Assembly (NCBI RefSeq): GCF_006783905.1
Contig: NZ_VFPE01000001.1
Span: 496,001-560,000, forward strand
Reading direction: 5' to 3'
Length of the DNA: 64,000 nucleotides
From: Microbacterium kyungheense
GTDB taxonomy: Bacteria; Actinomycetota; Actinomycetes; Actinomycetales; Microbacteriaceae
In this document: piece by piece, positions 8,573 to 16,291 of the stretch
How the letters are laid out: every line of letters starts with the position of its first letter
Numbering within the stretch: position 1 is the first letter of the stretch
The notes under the pieces: generated by a model
The model's input: only the letters and a program-made list of their open reading frames with translations
Told to the model about the DNA's origin: nothing
Databases searched by the model: none
Program-made: the position numbers and the translations under genes

Positions 8573-8747
8573 GTTGTCGGCGACTCGCCAGAATCTGCCT
8601 CCGTGGCGGCGGTTGTCGGCGACTCGCCAGAATCTGCCTCCGTGGCGGCGGTTCTCGGCGACTCGCCGAAAGCCGCCGGGCGGTCTGTCTTGGCGATTCG
8701 CCAGAAGTCGCGGCTGTCGGTGGCGTTTCTTGGCGACTCACCGAAAT
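8573..8747 (+). repeat. Five tandem copies of a palindromic GGCGA-N-TCGCC element
   Basis: Two exact 39-base copies (8573-8611 and 8612-8650) start GTTGTCGGCGACTCGCCAGA. Three degenerate copies follow, with cores near 8655, 8690 and 8730. Each copy carries the near-palindrome TTGGCGACTCGCCAGAA. A sixth, isolated copy is at 63354-63374. Together with the promoter described below, the array fills the 277-base gap between the glycosyltransferase and the metallopeptidase genes. Confidence 0.85.
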
Positions 8748-8766
8748 CGCCGGGCGGGCACCGGGA

Positions 8767-8772
8767 TAGGAT
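8767..8772 (+). promoter_or_regulatory. Possible -10 element (TAGGAT) for the metallopeptidase gene
   Basis: TAGGAT follows the repeat array and lies about 68 bases before the ATG at 8840, which has GAGAAAGG upstream. There is no good -35. Confidence 0.25.
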
Positions 8773-8839
8773 GACGCGACCGCACACGTGCGTCGAGCCG
8801 CAGCGTCGCGGCGATGGACCGAGAAAGGCCGATCACCGC

Positions 8840-10007
8840 ATGGAGCAAGACCGTCCCGCGACTCCCGGCGCCGCGGACGACGCGGTCCCACCCGGGCCGC
8901 TCAGCAGTCCGGAGCGGCTGCCGCCGGCCACGTCGAATCCGGGCGCGGGCGCGCCGAACGCAGGCCAGGAAGCGGCGCCCCAGATCGGTCCGGCCGGTGC
9001 GCCGGGTGCCGGGTGCCGCGGCAGGGTTTCCGCCGGGTGCCGATACGCGGGCTGCCGATACGCCGGGCGCCGCGGCTGGGTTCGCCCCGGCCGTGTTCGG
9101 GTCGAGTGAAGACCGACCGCGGCGCTCGCGGGGCGCCACGGTCGCGATCTGGATCCTCGGCGTCGCCCTCGTCCTCGCGCTGGCGGCCTGCGCGTGGGGT
9201 GCGGTGCAGTTCGTCCTCGCACAGGACCGCATCTCGCAGCAGCAGGACAGGATCCGCGAGCAGCAGGACGAGATCGAGCAGCAGAAGGAGCTGATCGAGA
9301 AGAAGGAGACGTTCGGCGCGGCGATGTCCGCACTGATGGACACCGCCGCGCGCTTCGACGGCGTGCTCACGGCCTCGCTCGTGCCGTGGGGCACGTACGA
9401 GTCCCTCGCGCACCGTGGCTGGACGCACCGCCGGGATGCGACCGCGATGACCCGCGACATCGCGCAGGTCGATGCCGCGCGCGCCGAGCTCGAGACCGCA
9501 TTGAGCGCGGCCGACGCCGAGGCCGCGTCGAACGCCACCGGCACGGCCTACGAGTCCGTCATCGACCGGCTCGGCCGCGGGTTCGTCCGGTCGATCGTCG
9601 ACGAGAAGTACTGCGGCACCGGCGACGACGGCATTCTGGGCTGCGTCGCCGGGGAGGACCCGTACCTCGTCCACTTCGACGCGGCCGGTGACGCCCAGCC
9701 CTTCATGACCGACGAGCTGCGGGCGGGCGTCGCGTACCACGAGTTCGCGCACGTGCTGCAGTTCACCAACCCCGACGCCACGGCGGCGGCGCTGCCGGCC
9801 TTCGGCGGCGACGACGAGTTCATGGCCGACTGCTTCGCGCTGACCTTCCTCGACGGCTGGAAGCTCGACCACCGCGTCTGGACCAGCGCGTACGAGTACT
9901 GGGACGTCAACATCGGCTACGGCCGCACCTGCGATGCCGCCCAGCAGCAGGCGGTCCGCGACTGGTACGCGCAGCTGGGCGTCCGCCTGCAGCAGGTCTC
10001 GAGCTAG
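8840..10007 (+). CDS. Membrane-anchored HExxH zinc metallopeptidase-like protein, apparently frameshifted near 9011
   Basis: The main frame (ending 10007) encodes one membrane helix (GATVAIWILGVALVLALAAC), a short coiled coil rich in Gln (QDRISQQQDRIREQQDEIEQ) and an extracellular domain with HEFAHVLQF plus DDEFMADCFA. That is a HExxH zinc site with a downstream Glu/Asp ligand candidate. The natural N-terminus, a Pro/Ala-rich cytoplasmic tail starting MEQDRPATPG at 8840 behind GAGAAAGG, lies in a different frame. Removing one G from GGG at 9011-9013 fuses the two into a continuous tail GAPGAGAAAGFPPG. Alternatively the gene starts at the GTG at 9093, giving 304 residues. The substrate is unknown. 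Confidence 0.7.
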
Positions 10008-10023
10008 GGCGGCCTCGCGGCGA

Positions 10024-10038
10024 TCCGCCGTGGGCAGA
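10024..10038 (+). promoter_or_regulatory. PopR-type box upstream of the clpP pair
   Basis: TCCGCC-GTG-GGCAGA matches the palindrome I recall for Streptomyces PopR (TCTGCC-N3-GGCAGA) at 11 of 12 positions. It lies 55 bases before the clpP start. The related box at 13118-13132 precedes the regulator gene. Confidence 0.55.
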
Positions 10039-10093
10039 GCCGCCGGGAGCGGAATCGGATGCCGCAGGCCGGCGTCGCGCGCAGGCTGGGGTC

Positions 10094-10720
10094 ATGGCAG
10101 AAGAAGGCAAGATCCCCCAGTTCGGGGCCGAGGCCCGGCGCGAGCTGTTCCAGCAGCGCGTGCTCGTGCTCGACGGCCCGCTCGACGACGACAACGGCAC
10201 GCTGCTGGCGACGCAGCTGCTGGCACTGGCGGCGCAGGACGAGACGGCCGACATCGCCCTGTGGATCCACTCGCCCGGCGGCTCGGTGCCGTCGATGCTG
10301 GCGATCCGCGACGTGATGCGCCTGATCCCCAACGACGTCTCGACCCTCGCGCTCGGTCTCGCGTGCAGCGCAGGACAGTTCCTGCTCTCGGCCGGGACTC
10401 CGGGCAAGCGACGCGCGCTCCCGCACGCGCGGATCCTGATGCACCAGGGTTCCGCGGGCATCGGCGGATCGGCCGTCGACGTCGAGGTGCAGGCCGACGA
10501 CCTGCGCTTCACGCGCGACACCGTGCTCGGCATCGTGTCGGCCGACACCGGTCAGCCGATCGACCGCATCTTCGAGGACTCGCTGCACGACCGGTGGTAC
10601 ACCGCCGAGCAGGCGCGGGAGTACGGCTTCATCGACGCGATCGTCGACGACTTCGCGCAGGTCGTTCCCCGCCGCCGGCGACCGGCCGGCCTCGGCGTCG
10701 GGGCGGAGGTGGCGGCATGA
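10094..10720 (+). CDS. ClpP-family protease subunit, catalytic triad intact
   Basis: This 208-residue protein has the ClpP fold: SPGGSVPSMLAIRD, then the nucleophile block LACSAGQFLLSAGTPGKR (Ser92) and HARILMHQ (His117). The third triad Asp falls in the LHDRWYTAEQA region. There is no propeptide of note, and a basic tail RRRRP comes near the C-terminus. It is followed by a second clpP with an ATGA overlap, so the two subunits are probably made together and may form a mixed tetradecamer. No clpX or clpC is nearby, as expected for a secondary pair. A weak -10 (CAGGCT, 6 bases before the ATG) plus the upstream box suggests dependence on an activator. Confidence 0.92.
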   Translation: MAEEGKIPQFGAEARRELFQQRVLVLDGPLDDDNGTLLATQLLALAAQDETADIALWIHSPGGSVPSMLAIRDVMRLIPNDVSTLALGLACSAGQFLLSAGTPGKRRALPHARILMHQGSAGIGGSAVDVEVQADDLRFTRDTVLGIVSADTGQPIDRIFEDSLHDRWYTAEQAREYGFIDAIVDDFAQVVPRRRRPAGLGVGAEVAA

Positions 10721-11316
10721 GCGGCTACACGATCCCGAATGTCGTCGCGCAGCATCCACGCGGCGACCGCATCATGGACGTCTACTCGCACCTGCTCGCC
10801 GAGCGGGTGGTGTACCTCGGCACCGGCATCGACGCCGGCGTCGCCAACGCGCTCATCGCGCAGCTGCTGCATCTCGACGCCGACAGCCCCGAGCGCGACA
10901 TCCAGCTCTACATCAACTGCGAGGGCGGCGACCCGTCGGCCATGCTCGCCGTATACGACACGATGCAGCACGTGCGGCCGGACGTCGCCACGACCGTGGT
11001 GGGGCAGGCCATCGGCGTCGGCGCGATCATGCTCGCGGCCGGTGCGGCCGGCAAGCGGTCGGTGCTGCCGCACGCGCGCGTCGTGCTGCACCAGCCCGCC
11101 GGGCAGGGGCGCGGCGCGATCCCCGACCTCATCCTGCAGGCCGACGAGCTCGTGCGCGTGCGCGGCGAGGTCGAAGAGATCCTCGCGCGTCACACCGGGA
11201 AGGATGCCGCGCAGCTGCGCGCCGACACCGACCGCGACCGCGTCTTCACCGCCGCCGATGCCGTCGCGTACGGCCTCGCCGACCACGTGCTGGAGCGGGT
11301 GCCGAGCTACGCCTGA
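10717..11316 (+). CDS. ClpP-like subunit lacking the active-site serine
   Basis: This 199-residue ClpP paralogue overlaps the stop of the preceding clpP. The fold motifs are kept (NCEGGDPSAMLAVYDTM and AGAAGKRSVLPHARVVLHQPAGQ with His125), and TDRDRVFTAADAVAYGLAD carries the usual Asp. In the nucleophile loop, where ClpP has GQAASMGA, this protein has GQAIGVGA, so residue 100 is Gly instead of Ser. It should not cleave peptides by itself and may be a structural or regulatory partner of the first subunit, comparable in principle to ClpR proteins. Whether this is a subfamily trait must be judged by alignment. Confidence 0.9.
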   Translation: MSGYTIPNVVAQHPRGDRIMDVYSHLLAERVVYLGTGIDAGVANALIAQLLHLDADSPERDIQLYINCEGGDPSAMLAVYDTMQHVRPDVATTVVGQAIGVGAIMLAAGAAGKRSVLPHARVVLHQPAGQGRGAIPDLILQADELVRVRGEVEEILARHTGKDAAQLRADTDRDRVFTAADAVAYGLADHVLERVPSYA

Positions 11317-11322
11317 CCCGGC

Positions 11323-11429
11323 CGTTGAGCGGAGCGAGGAACGAGCGCAGACGAAACGCCTCGAGCGCACGGATGCCCCCGTGCCAACGGCGTTTCGTCT
11401 GCGCGCGCCAGAGCGCGCTCCGCTCAACG
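11323..11429. terminator. Bidirectional terminator made of an inverted pair of dispersed repeats
   Basis: The left arm (11323-11360) begins CGTTGAGCGGAGCGAGGAAC and ends GACGAAACGCC. The right arm (11389-11429) is its imperfect reverse complement, beginning GGCGTTTCGTCTGCGCGC and ending CGCTCAACG. It separates convergent clpP and ligD-like genes, and the stop codon of the latter (11424-11426) lies inside the right arm. Confidence 0.7.
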
Positions 11430-12680
11430 ACCGGGAGCGCCGCCCGGCGCTCCGGGCCAGACCTTGCCCTCCCACGGGTCGTAGTCGGCGATGAGGTCCT
11501 CTTGCGGGGGGCGATCGTCCTGGGCGACGTGCTGCAGATTGACGCGCACGCGGTACCAGAGCGAGCTCGAGCCGCGCATGCCGTCGATGAGCACGTCGGC
11601 GGGGTGCAGCTGGGCGTTCGCGTCGGGGTGGCGCCGGATCCACTCCTTCAGGGCGTCCAGCGACTCGGACTTCGTCTTGGTGCGGGCGATCTCGATGAGC
11701 GGCATGGTGGACTGGCGACGGCCGTCGGCGCTTCCGCCGCGCGGCGGCTTCTCGGCCGGGCCGAGCTCTTCGGCCAGGCGCAGCAGGCCGTCGAGCGTGC
11801 CGACCGCGTCGTCGATGCCCGCGTGCGGATCGCCGATCTCGGCGTAGCGTTCGGGGACCGTGAGCACGGTGAACTCCTCGGGCCGGCGCGCGCGCACCTC
11901 GTCCCAGCCGAGCGGCGTCGACACACGCGCGTCGGGCAGCGGCCGGATCGAGTACGCCGAGGCCACCGTCCGGTCCTTCGCGTTCTGGTTGAAGTCGACG
12001 AACACGCTCTCGCCGCGCTCCTCCTTCCACCACTGCGCGGTGGCGAGGCCGGGTGCCCGGTTCGCGACCTCGCGCGCGAGCGTCTCGGCCGCGAGCCGCA
12101 CCTGCTTGTAGTCCCACAGCGGCGCGATCCGAACGAGGATGTGGATGCCGCGAGACCCGCTGGTCTTCGGCCAGCCCACGAGCCCGACATCGTCGAGCAC
12201 CTCGCGCGCCACGAACGCGACGTCGACGATCTGCGACCAGTCGACGCCCGGCATCGGGTCCAGGTCGATGCGCAGCTCATCGGGGTGGTCGAGATCCTCC
12301 GCCCGCACGGGGTGCGGGTTCAGGTCGAGGCAGCCGAGGTTGACGATCCAGGCGAGGCCGGCGGCATCCCGGATCACGGCCTCTTCGGCGGACGTGCCGC
12401 GGGCGTACTGCAGGGTCGCCGTGTCGATGAACTCGGGGTGGTTCTCGGGCACGCGCTTCTGGAAGAACGGCTCGGCGTCGATGCCCTTCGGAAACCGCTT
12501 GAGCACCATCGGGCGACCGCCCGCGCCGCGCAGCGCGCCGTCGGCCACCGACAGGTAGTAGCGGACGATGTCGAGCTTGGTGACACCGGGTTCGGGGAAC
12601 ACGATCTTCGTCGGGCTCGAGATCCGCACCTCGTGCCCGCCGATGTCGAGGATCTCGGCCTCTGCCTTTGCGGGGGTCAC
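11424..12680 (-). CDS. LigD-type DNA polymerase/primase domain protein (stand-alone)
   Basis: This encodes about 418 residues. In bacterial end joining, the LigD polymerase domain fills gaps and adds nucleotides at broken DNA ends. The family opening is clear (GGHEVRISSPTKIVFPEPGVTKLDIVRYYL), with the metal-binding LRIDLDPMPGVDW, SGSRGIHILVRI and VFVDFNQNAKDRTVASAYS. No ligase or phosphoesterase domain is attached, and about 120 extra C-terminal residues are less conserved. I prefer the GTG at 12680, because it matches the family N-terminus and has TAGCGT 7 bases upstream (leaderless); an ATG at 12710 is the alternative. No ku gene is in the window. It lies downstream of the PopR-like gene on the same strand. 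Confidence 0.87.
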   Translation of the reverse strand: MTPAKAEAEILDIGGHEVRISSPTKIVFPEPGVTKLDIVRYYLSVADGALRGAGGRPMVLKRFPKGIDAEPFFQKRVPENHPEFIDTATLQYARGTSAEEAVIRDAAGLAWIVNLGCLDLNPHPVRAEDLDHPDELRIDLDPMPGVDWSQIVDVAFVAREVLDDVGLVGWPKTSGSRGIHILVRIAPLWDYKQVRLAAETLAREVANRAPGLATAQWWKEERGESVFVDFNQNAKDRTVASAYSIRPLPDARVSTPLGWDEVRARRPEEFTVLTVPERYAEIGDPHAGIDDAVGTLDGLLRLAEELGPAEKPPRGGSADGRRQSTMPLIEIARTKTKSESLDALKEWIRRHPDANAQLHPADVLIDGMRGSSSLWYRVRVNLQHVAQDDRPPQEDLIADYDPWEGKVWPGAPGGAPGR

Positions 12681-12737
12681 CCGGCCCACGCTAGCGACGC
12701 CTCGCGACATCGACCAGGGGGTTGCGGGAGGGAGCCG

Positions 12738-13076
12738 TCAGGCGGCGAGCGCGTAGGTGGCGCGGCAGCCGACGACGCTGCGTTCGGCGGCACGCGAGCG
12801 CAGATCGTCGACGACGCCCGTCGTGAGCTCGATGAGGGTCACGTCGAGAGCGCCGGCCACGGCCGCGATCATCTCGCTCGACGGCTCCTTGAGGCCGCGC
12901 TCGATCTCGGACAGGTACTGCGGCGAGACGCCGGCGCGGTCGGCGGTGTCGGCCAGCCGCTCGCCGCGCTCGTGCCGCAGGCGCCGCAGCCGGTCGCCGA
13001 GCGCGTCGCGCCACAGCGGCTCGACGTCGCGCGGAGCGGTGCGGGGCTTCGTCGGCAGCGGGATGATCTCGGCCAT
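12738..13076 (-). CDS. XRE-family regulator resembling PopR/ClgR (Clp gene activator)
   Basis: This encodes 112 residues with a Cro/CI-type helix-turn-helix: LGDRLRRLRHERGERLADTADRAGVSPQYLSEIERGLKEPSSEMIAAVAGAL. This arrangement, including SEIERGxKEPSSE, is characteristic of the ClgR/PopR regulators of clpP operons. The protein ends in Ala-Leu-Ala-Ala, like the C-terminal alanine degron through which Streptomyces PopR is destroyed by Clp protease. The start is the ATG at 13076 with TATCGT 6 bases upstream (leaderless), and a PopR-type box lies just upstream of the -35 position. The assignment as activator of the clpP pair 2 kb away is inference from motif and box matches. Confidence 0.8.
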   Translation of the reverse strand: MAEIIPLPTKPRTAPRDVEPLWRDALGDRLRRLRHERGERLADTADRAGVSPQYLSEIERGLKEPSSEMIAAVAGALDVTLIELTTGVVDDLRSRAAERSVVGCRATYALAA

Positions 13077-13082
13077 GGCGTC

Positions 13083-13132
13083 ACGATAGAACGGGATGCC
13101 GCCGCCCGGCGACCCGTTCCGCCCACAGCAGA
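13083..13132 (-). promoter_or_regulatory. Promoter of the PopR-like gene with a PopR-type box
   Basis: The -10 TATCGT (13088-13083) lies 6 bases before the ATG. Further upstream (13132-13118) is TCTGCT-GTG-GGCGGA, centred near -49. It is almost the same sequence as the box before the clpP pair, which suggests autoregulation. Confidence 0.5.
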
Positions 13133-13136
13133 ACGG

Positions 13137-13223
13137 GTGCACGGCGCCGGAGGTTCTGGCCGACACGCCGGCGGGAGGCATCCCCTCGCCGGCGTGTCGC
13201 GCCGGAGTTCCGACGCCGTGCAC
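13137..13223 (-). terminator. Nested inverted repeats after the alpha-mannosidase gene
   Basis: The outer arms GTGCACGGCG (13137-13146) and CGCCGTGCAC (13214-13223) enclose the inner arms GACACGCCGGCG (13162-13173) and CGCCGGCGTGTC (13187-13198). All are perfect. The structure begins 13 bases past the GH38 stop and is a plausible terminator for that operon. Confidence 0.55.
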
Positions 13224-13236
13224 GGTGCCGGGCCCG

Positions 13237-16200
13237 TCAGGCGCGGGCGAACCGCACCGTCACGATCTGGAACGGGCGCAGGTCGAGGCGCACCGCATCG
13301 CCGTCGACGACCACGCCGTCGGCCGGCACCTCCCGCTCCAGCAGATCGACCTGTCGCACTCCGGCCGCGTCGAACCCGGCCGTGAGCGTGGCGCGGGCGC
13401 GCACGCCCAGCGCCTCGTACAGCCGCACGACCACGTCGCCGCTGCCGTCCTCGGCGAGCTTCACGGCCTCGACGACCACACCGGGGCGGTCGACCGCGAC
13501 GAGCGGCGCGATGGCTTCGACGCCGGCGCCCTCGACCCGCCGCCGCGGCAGGTTGAAGCGGTAGCCTTCGGCGACGGCGTCGGCGACGTCCGCGCCCACG
13601 ACGAGGCCGACGCGCAGCTCGTGGCGGCCCTGGTCCTGGGTCGGGTCGGGGAAGAGCGCCGCCCGCACGAGCGACAGCCGGGCGATGGTGATCGTGCCGC
13701 CGCGTTCGTCGCGCTGCTCTCGGGTGACGTCGTGGCCGTACGTCGAATCGTTCACGACGGCGACGCCGAAGTCCGGTTCTGCCACGCGGATCCACCGGTG
13801 TGCCACGGTCTCGAAGCGCGCGGCATCCCATGACGTGTTGGTGTGCGTGGAACGCTCGATGTGGCCGAACTGGATCTCGGACGCGGCGCGGTCGGCGTGC
13901 AGGTCGAGCGGGAAGGCGAGCTTCAGCAGCTTCTGCTTCTCGTGCCAGTCCAGCTCGAACGCGAACGACACCACACGGGACCCCTCGGCGAGGCTGATGC
14001 GCTCGACGACAGTCGAGCCGCTGAAGCTGCGCTCCACGACGATCGCCGAACCCTCCACTCCGATCGCGACGACGTCGGTGAGGTCGCGGACCGTGTTGCG
14101 GTAGTGCACGTCGACATCCCACGCGTCCCACTGCGTCGGGGTGTCGCGGTGCAGCTGCAGCAGGCCGGCGGCCCGGCCGGGGGGCACGACCTCGCGACCC
14201 GACGCGAGGTCGACCGCCGAGACGACGAGCCCGCGCTCGTCGACGGTCGCGCGCACGATCCCGTTGTCGAGCACCCACCCGCTGCCCTCCGCGACCGGAG
14301 CGACGTCAGCGGCCTCGGCGGCGGGCGCCGCGCCCAGCGCCGCCACGCCGCCGCGGTCGTGCGGTGCGGCATTCGCCACGAGCGTGCGGTCGCCCTCACC
14401 CGCCAGCGCGCGCAGGCTCTCGCCGATGATCTCTTCGAGCTCGCGGGCGACCCACGCATAGTTCCGCTCGGCGTCGTGGTACACCCACGCGATCGACGAG
14501 CCGGGCAGGATGTCGTGGAACTGCTGGAGCAGCACCGTCTCCCAGACCCGCTGGATCCGCTCGGCCGGATACGGGATGCCGCACCGCACGCTCGCCGTCG
14601 CCGCCCACAGCTCGGCCTCGCGCAGCAGGTGCTCGCTGCGGCGGTTGCCCTGCTTGGTGCGCAGCTGGCTGGTGTACGTGCCGCGGTGGAATTCGAGGTA
14701 GAGCTCGCCCGACCACACTTCTGGATCGGGATACTCCGCCTCGGCGGTCTCGAAGAAGCGGCGCGGTGTGCTGTGCACGACGCGCGGCGAGCCCTCCAGC
14801 GATCCGGTGCGCGCGATGGCGGCGGTCATCTCGCGCGTGGGGCCTCCGCCGCCGTCGCCGTAGCCGTAGGGGAGCAGCGACACCGTGCTCTGCCCCTTGT
14901 CGGCGAAGTTGTGCTCGGCGTGGGCGAGCTCGGCCGCCGTCACGCGCGAGTTGTACGTGTCCACCGGCGGGAAGTGGGTGAACAGCCGGGTGCCGTCGAT
15001 GCCCTCCCACTGGAACGTGTGGTGCGGCATCCGGTTCGTCTCGTTCCACGACGTCTTCTGCGTCAGGAACCACCGTGCCCCCGCGGCCTTGGCGATCTGC
15101 GGGAGCGCACCGGAGTACCCGAACGAGTCGGGCAGCCACACCTCGGGGGTGTCGAGGCCGAACTCGCGCAGGAAGAACGACTTGCCGGCGACGAACTGGC
15201 GCGCCATCGCCTCGGATCCGGGCATGTTGGTGTCGGATTCGACCCACATGCTGCCGACGGGGATGAACCGGCCCTCCTCGACGCGGGCGCGGATGCGCTC
15301 GAACAGGTCGGGGTACGTCTCTTTGATCCACGCGTACTGCTGGGCGCTGGAGGCGACGAAGACGAAGTCCGGGTCTTCGTCCATGAGCGACAGCACGTTC
15401 GAGAACGTGCGCGACACCTTGCGGACCGTCTCGCGCACCGGCCAGAGCCAGGCCGAGTCGATGTGGGCGTGGCCGACGGCGTGCAGCGTGTGCGCCGAGG
15501 CCGATGCCGGGCTCGCGAGCACCGGCGCCAGCACGGCGCGACCGTCGGCCGCGGTTCCCGTGACGTCGTCAGGGTCGACGGTGTCGATCATCCGCTCCAG
15601 CGCGACGAGGATGTCGGCGCGCCGCGACGACCTTTCGTCGAGCTCGTCGACGAGCCCGCGCAGCGCGAGGGTGTCGGCCAGCAGGTCGGCGATCTCGAGA
15701 TCGCGCAGTCGCACGTCGAGGTGCCGCAGCGTGTAGATGGGGTCGTCGCCGGCGGTGGCCGGGTCGCCGACGGGCGTCGGGGCGAAGACGAAGAGGCTTC
15801 CGACGTCGGGGTTGGACGCCGCCTCGATGTACACGTCGACCTGACCCGCCTCGTCGACGGCCTCGGCGACGGCGTTGTTGAGCGGCGCGATGCCCCGCAC
15901 GGGGTGCCCGGCGGTGCTCCACACCATGGCCTCGCACTGGAAGCCCGGCTGGCCCGCGGTGAAGCCGAGGTCGACGACGACCTCGGAGCGCGTGCGCGGC
16001 GGCAGCGCGCCGTCGGCGTCACGCCACTCCCCGGGCACGGCGCCCTGCACGCGGAACCACGTCGTGCCCCATGGCCGACCCCACGCGTCACCCGCGGCGA
16101 TGGGGGAGTACTCGCCCGCGGCGGCGGTGTCGAACGGGACGGGTTCGCCGGCGGCATCCCATCGCGTGACCTGCAGGGGAGCCGAGCCGCGGTACAGGTG

Positions 16201-16266
16201 CGGCACGAGCCGCTCGAGGACGAAGCGGTCGACGCGAAGACGGGCGAGGGAGGAACGGTCGTGCAT
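13237..16266 (-). CDS. GH38 family alpha-mannosidase
   Basis: This encodes 1009 residues, the usual length for bacterial GH38 enzymes, which release alpha-mannose from N-glycan-type or mannan oligosaccharides by a zinc-dependent retaining mechanism. Visible landmarks are HAVGHAHIDSAWLWPVRET (zinc-binding His and Asp), the nucleophile in WLPDSFGYSGALPQI (Asp380) and WEGIDGTRLFTHFPP. A C-terminal all-beta region follows. There is no signal peptide, so it should act in the cytoplasm on imported oligosaccharide. The start is the ATG at 16266. It is the last gene of an operon with two permeases and a binding protein, consistent with import followed by cleavage. Confidence 0.95.
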   Translation of the reverse strand: MHDRSSLARLRVDRFVLERLVPHLYRGSAPLQVTRWDAAGEPVPFDTAAAGEYSPIAAGDAWGRPWGTTWFRVQGAVPGEWRDADGALPPRTRSEVVVDLGFTAGQPGFQCEAMVWSTAGHPVRGIAPLNNAVAEAVDEAGQVDVYIEAASNPDVGSLFVFAPTPVGDPATAGDDPIYTLRHLDVRLRDLEIADLLADTLALRGLVDELDERSSRRADILVALERMIDTVDPDDVTGTAADGRAVLAPVLASPASASAHTLHAVGHAHIDSAWLWPVRETVRKVSRTFSNVLSLMDEDPDFVFVASSAQQYAWIKETYPDLFERIRARVEEGRFIPVGSMWVESDTNMPGSEAMARQFVAGKSFFLREFGLDTPEVWLPDSFGYSGALPQIAKAAGARWFLTQKTSWNETNRMPHHTFQWEGIDGTRLFTHFPPVDTYNSRVTAAELAHAEHNFADKGQSTVSLLPYGYGDGGGGPTREMTAAIARTGSLEGSPRVVHSTPRRFFETAEAEYPDPEVWSGELYLEFHRGTYTSQLRTKQGNRRSEHLLREAELWAATASVRCGIPYPAERIQRVWETVLLQQFHDILPGSSIAWVYHDAERNYAWVARELEEIIGESLRALAGEGDRTLVANAAPHDRGGVAALGAAPAAEAADVAPVAEGSGWVLDNGIVRATVDERGLVVSAVDLASGREVVPPGRAAGLLQLHRDTPTQWDAWDVDVHYRNTVRDLTDVVAIGVEGSAIVVERSFSGSTVVERISLAEGSRVVSFAFELDWHEKQKLLKLAFPLDLHADRAASEIQFGHIERSTHTNTSWDAARFETVAHRWIRVAEPDFGVAVVNDSTYGHDVTREQRDERGGTITIARLSLVRAALFPDPTQDQGRHELRVGLVVGADVADAVAEGYRFNLPRRRVEGAGVEAIAPLVAVDRPGVVVEAVKLAEDGSGDVVVRLYEALGVRARATLTAGFDAAGVRQVDLLEREVPADGVVVDGDAVRLDLRPFQIVTVRFARA

Positions 16267-16291
16267 GCCTGTGCTTTCAGGTGAGCGGGCG

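Noticed and set aside
8573..8747. Possible CRISPR array
   Set aside because: The repeats are directly adjacent without spacers of constant length, and no cas genes are near. The unit is a palindromic intergenic element.
13843..16284. An 813-codon open frame on the plus strand
   Set aside because: It is antisense to the GH38 alpha-mannosidase, whose motifs are complete. Its own translation is Arg/Gly/Val/His-rich low complexity, with no family pattern. High GC at third positions keeps opposite frames open.
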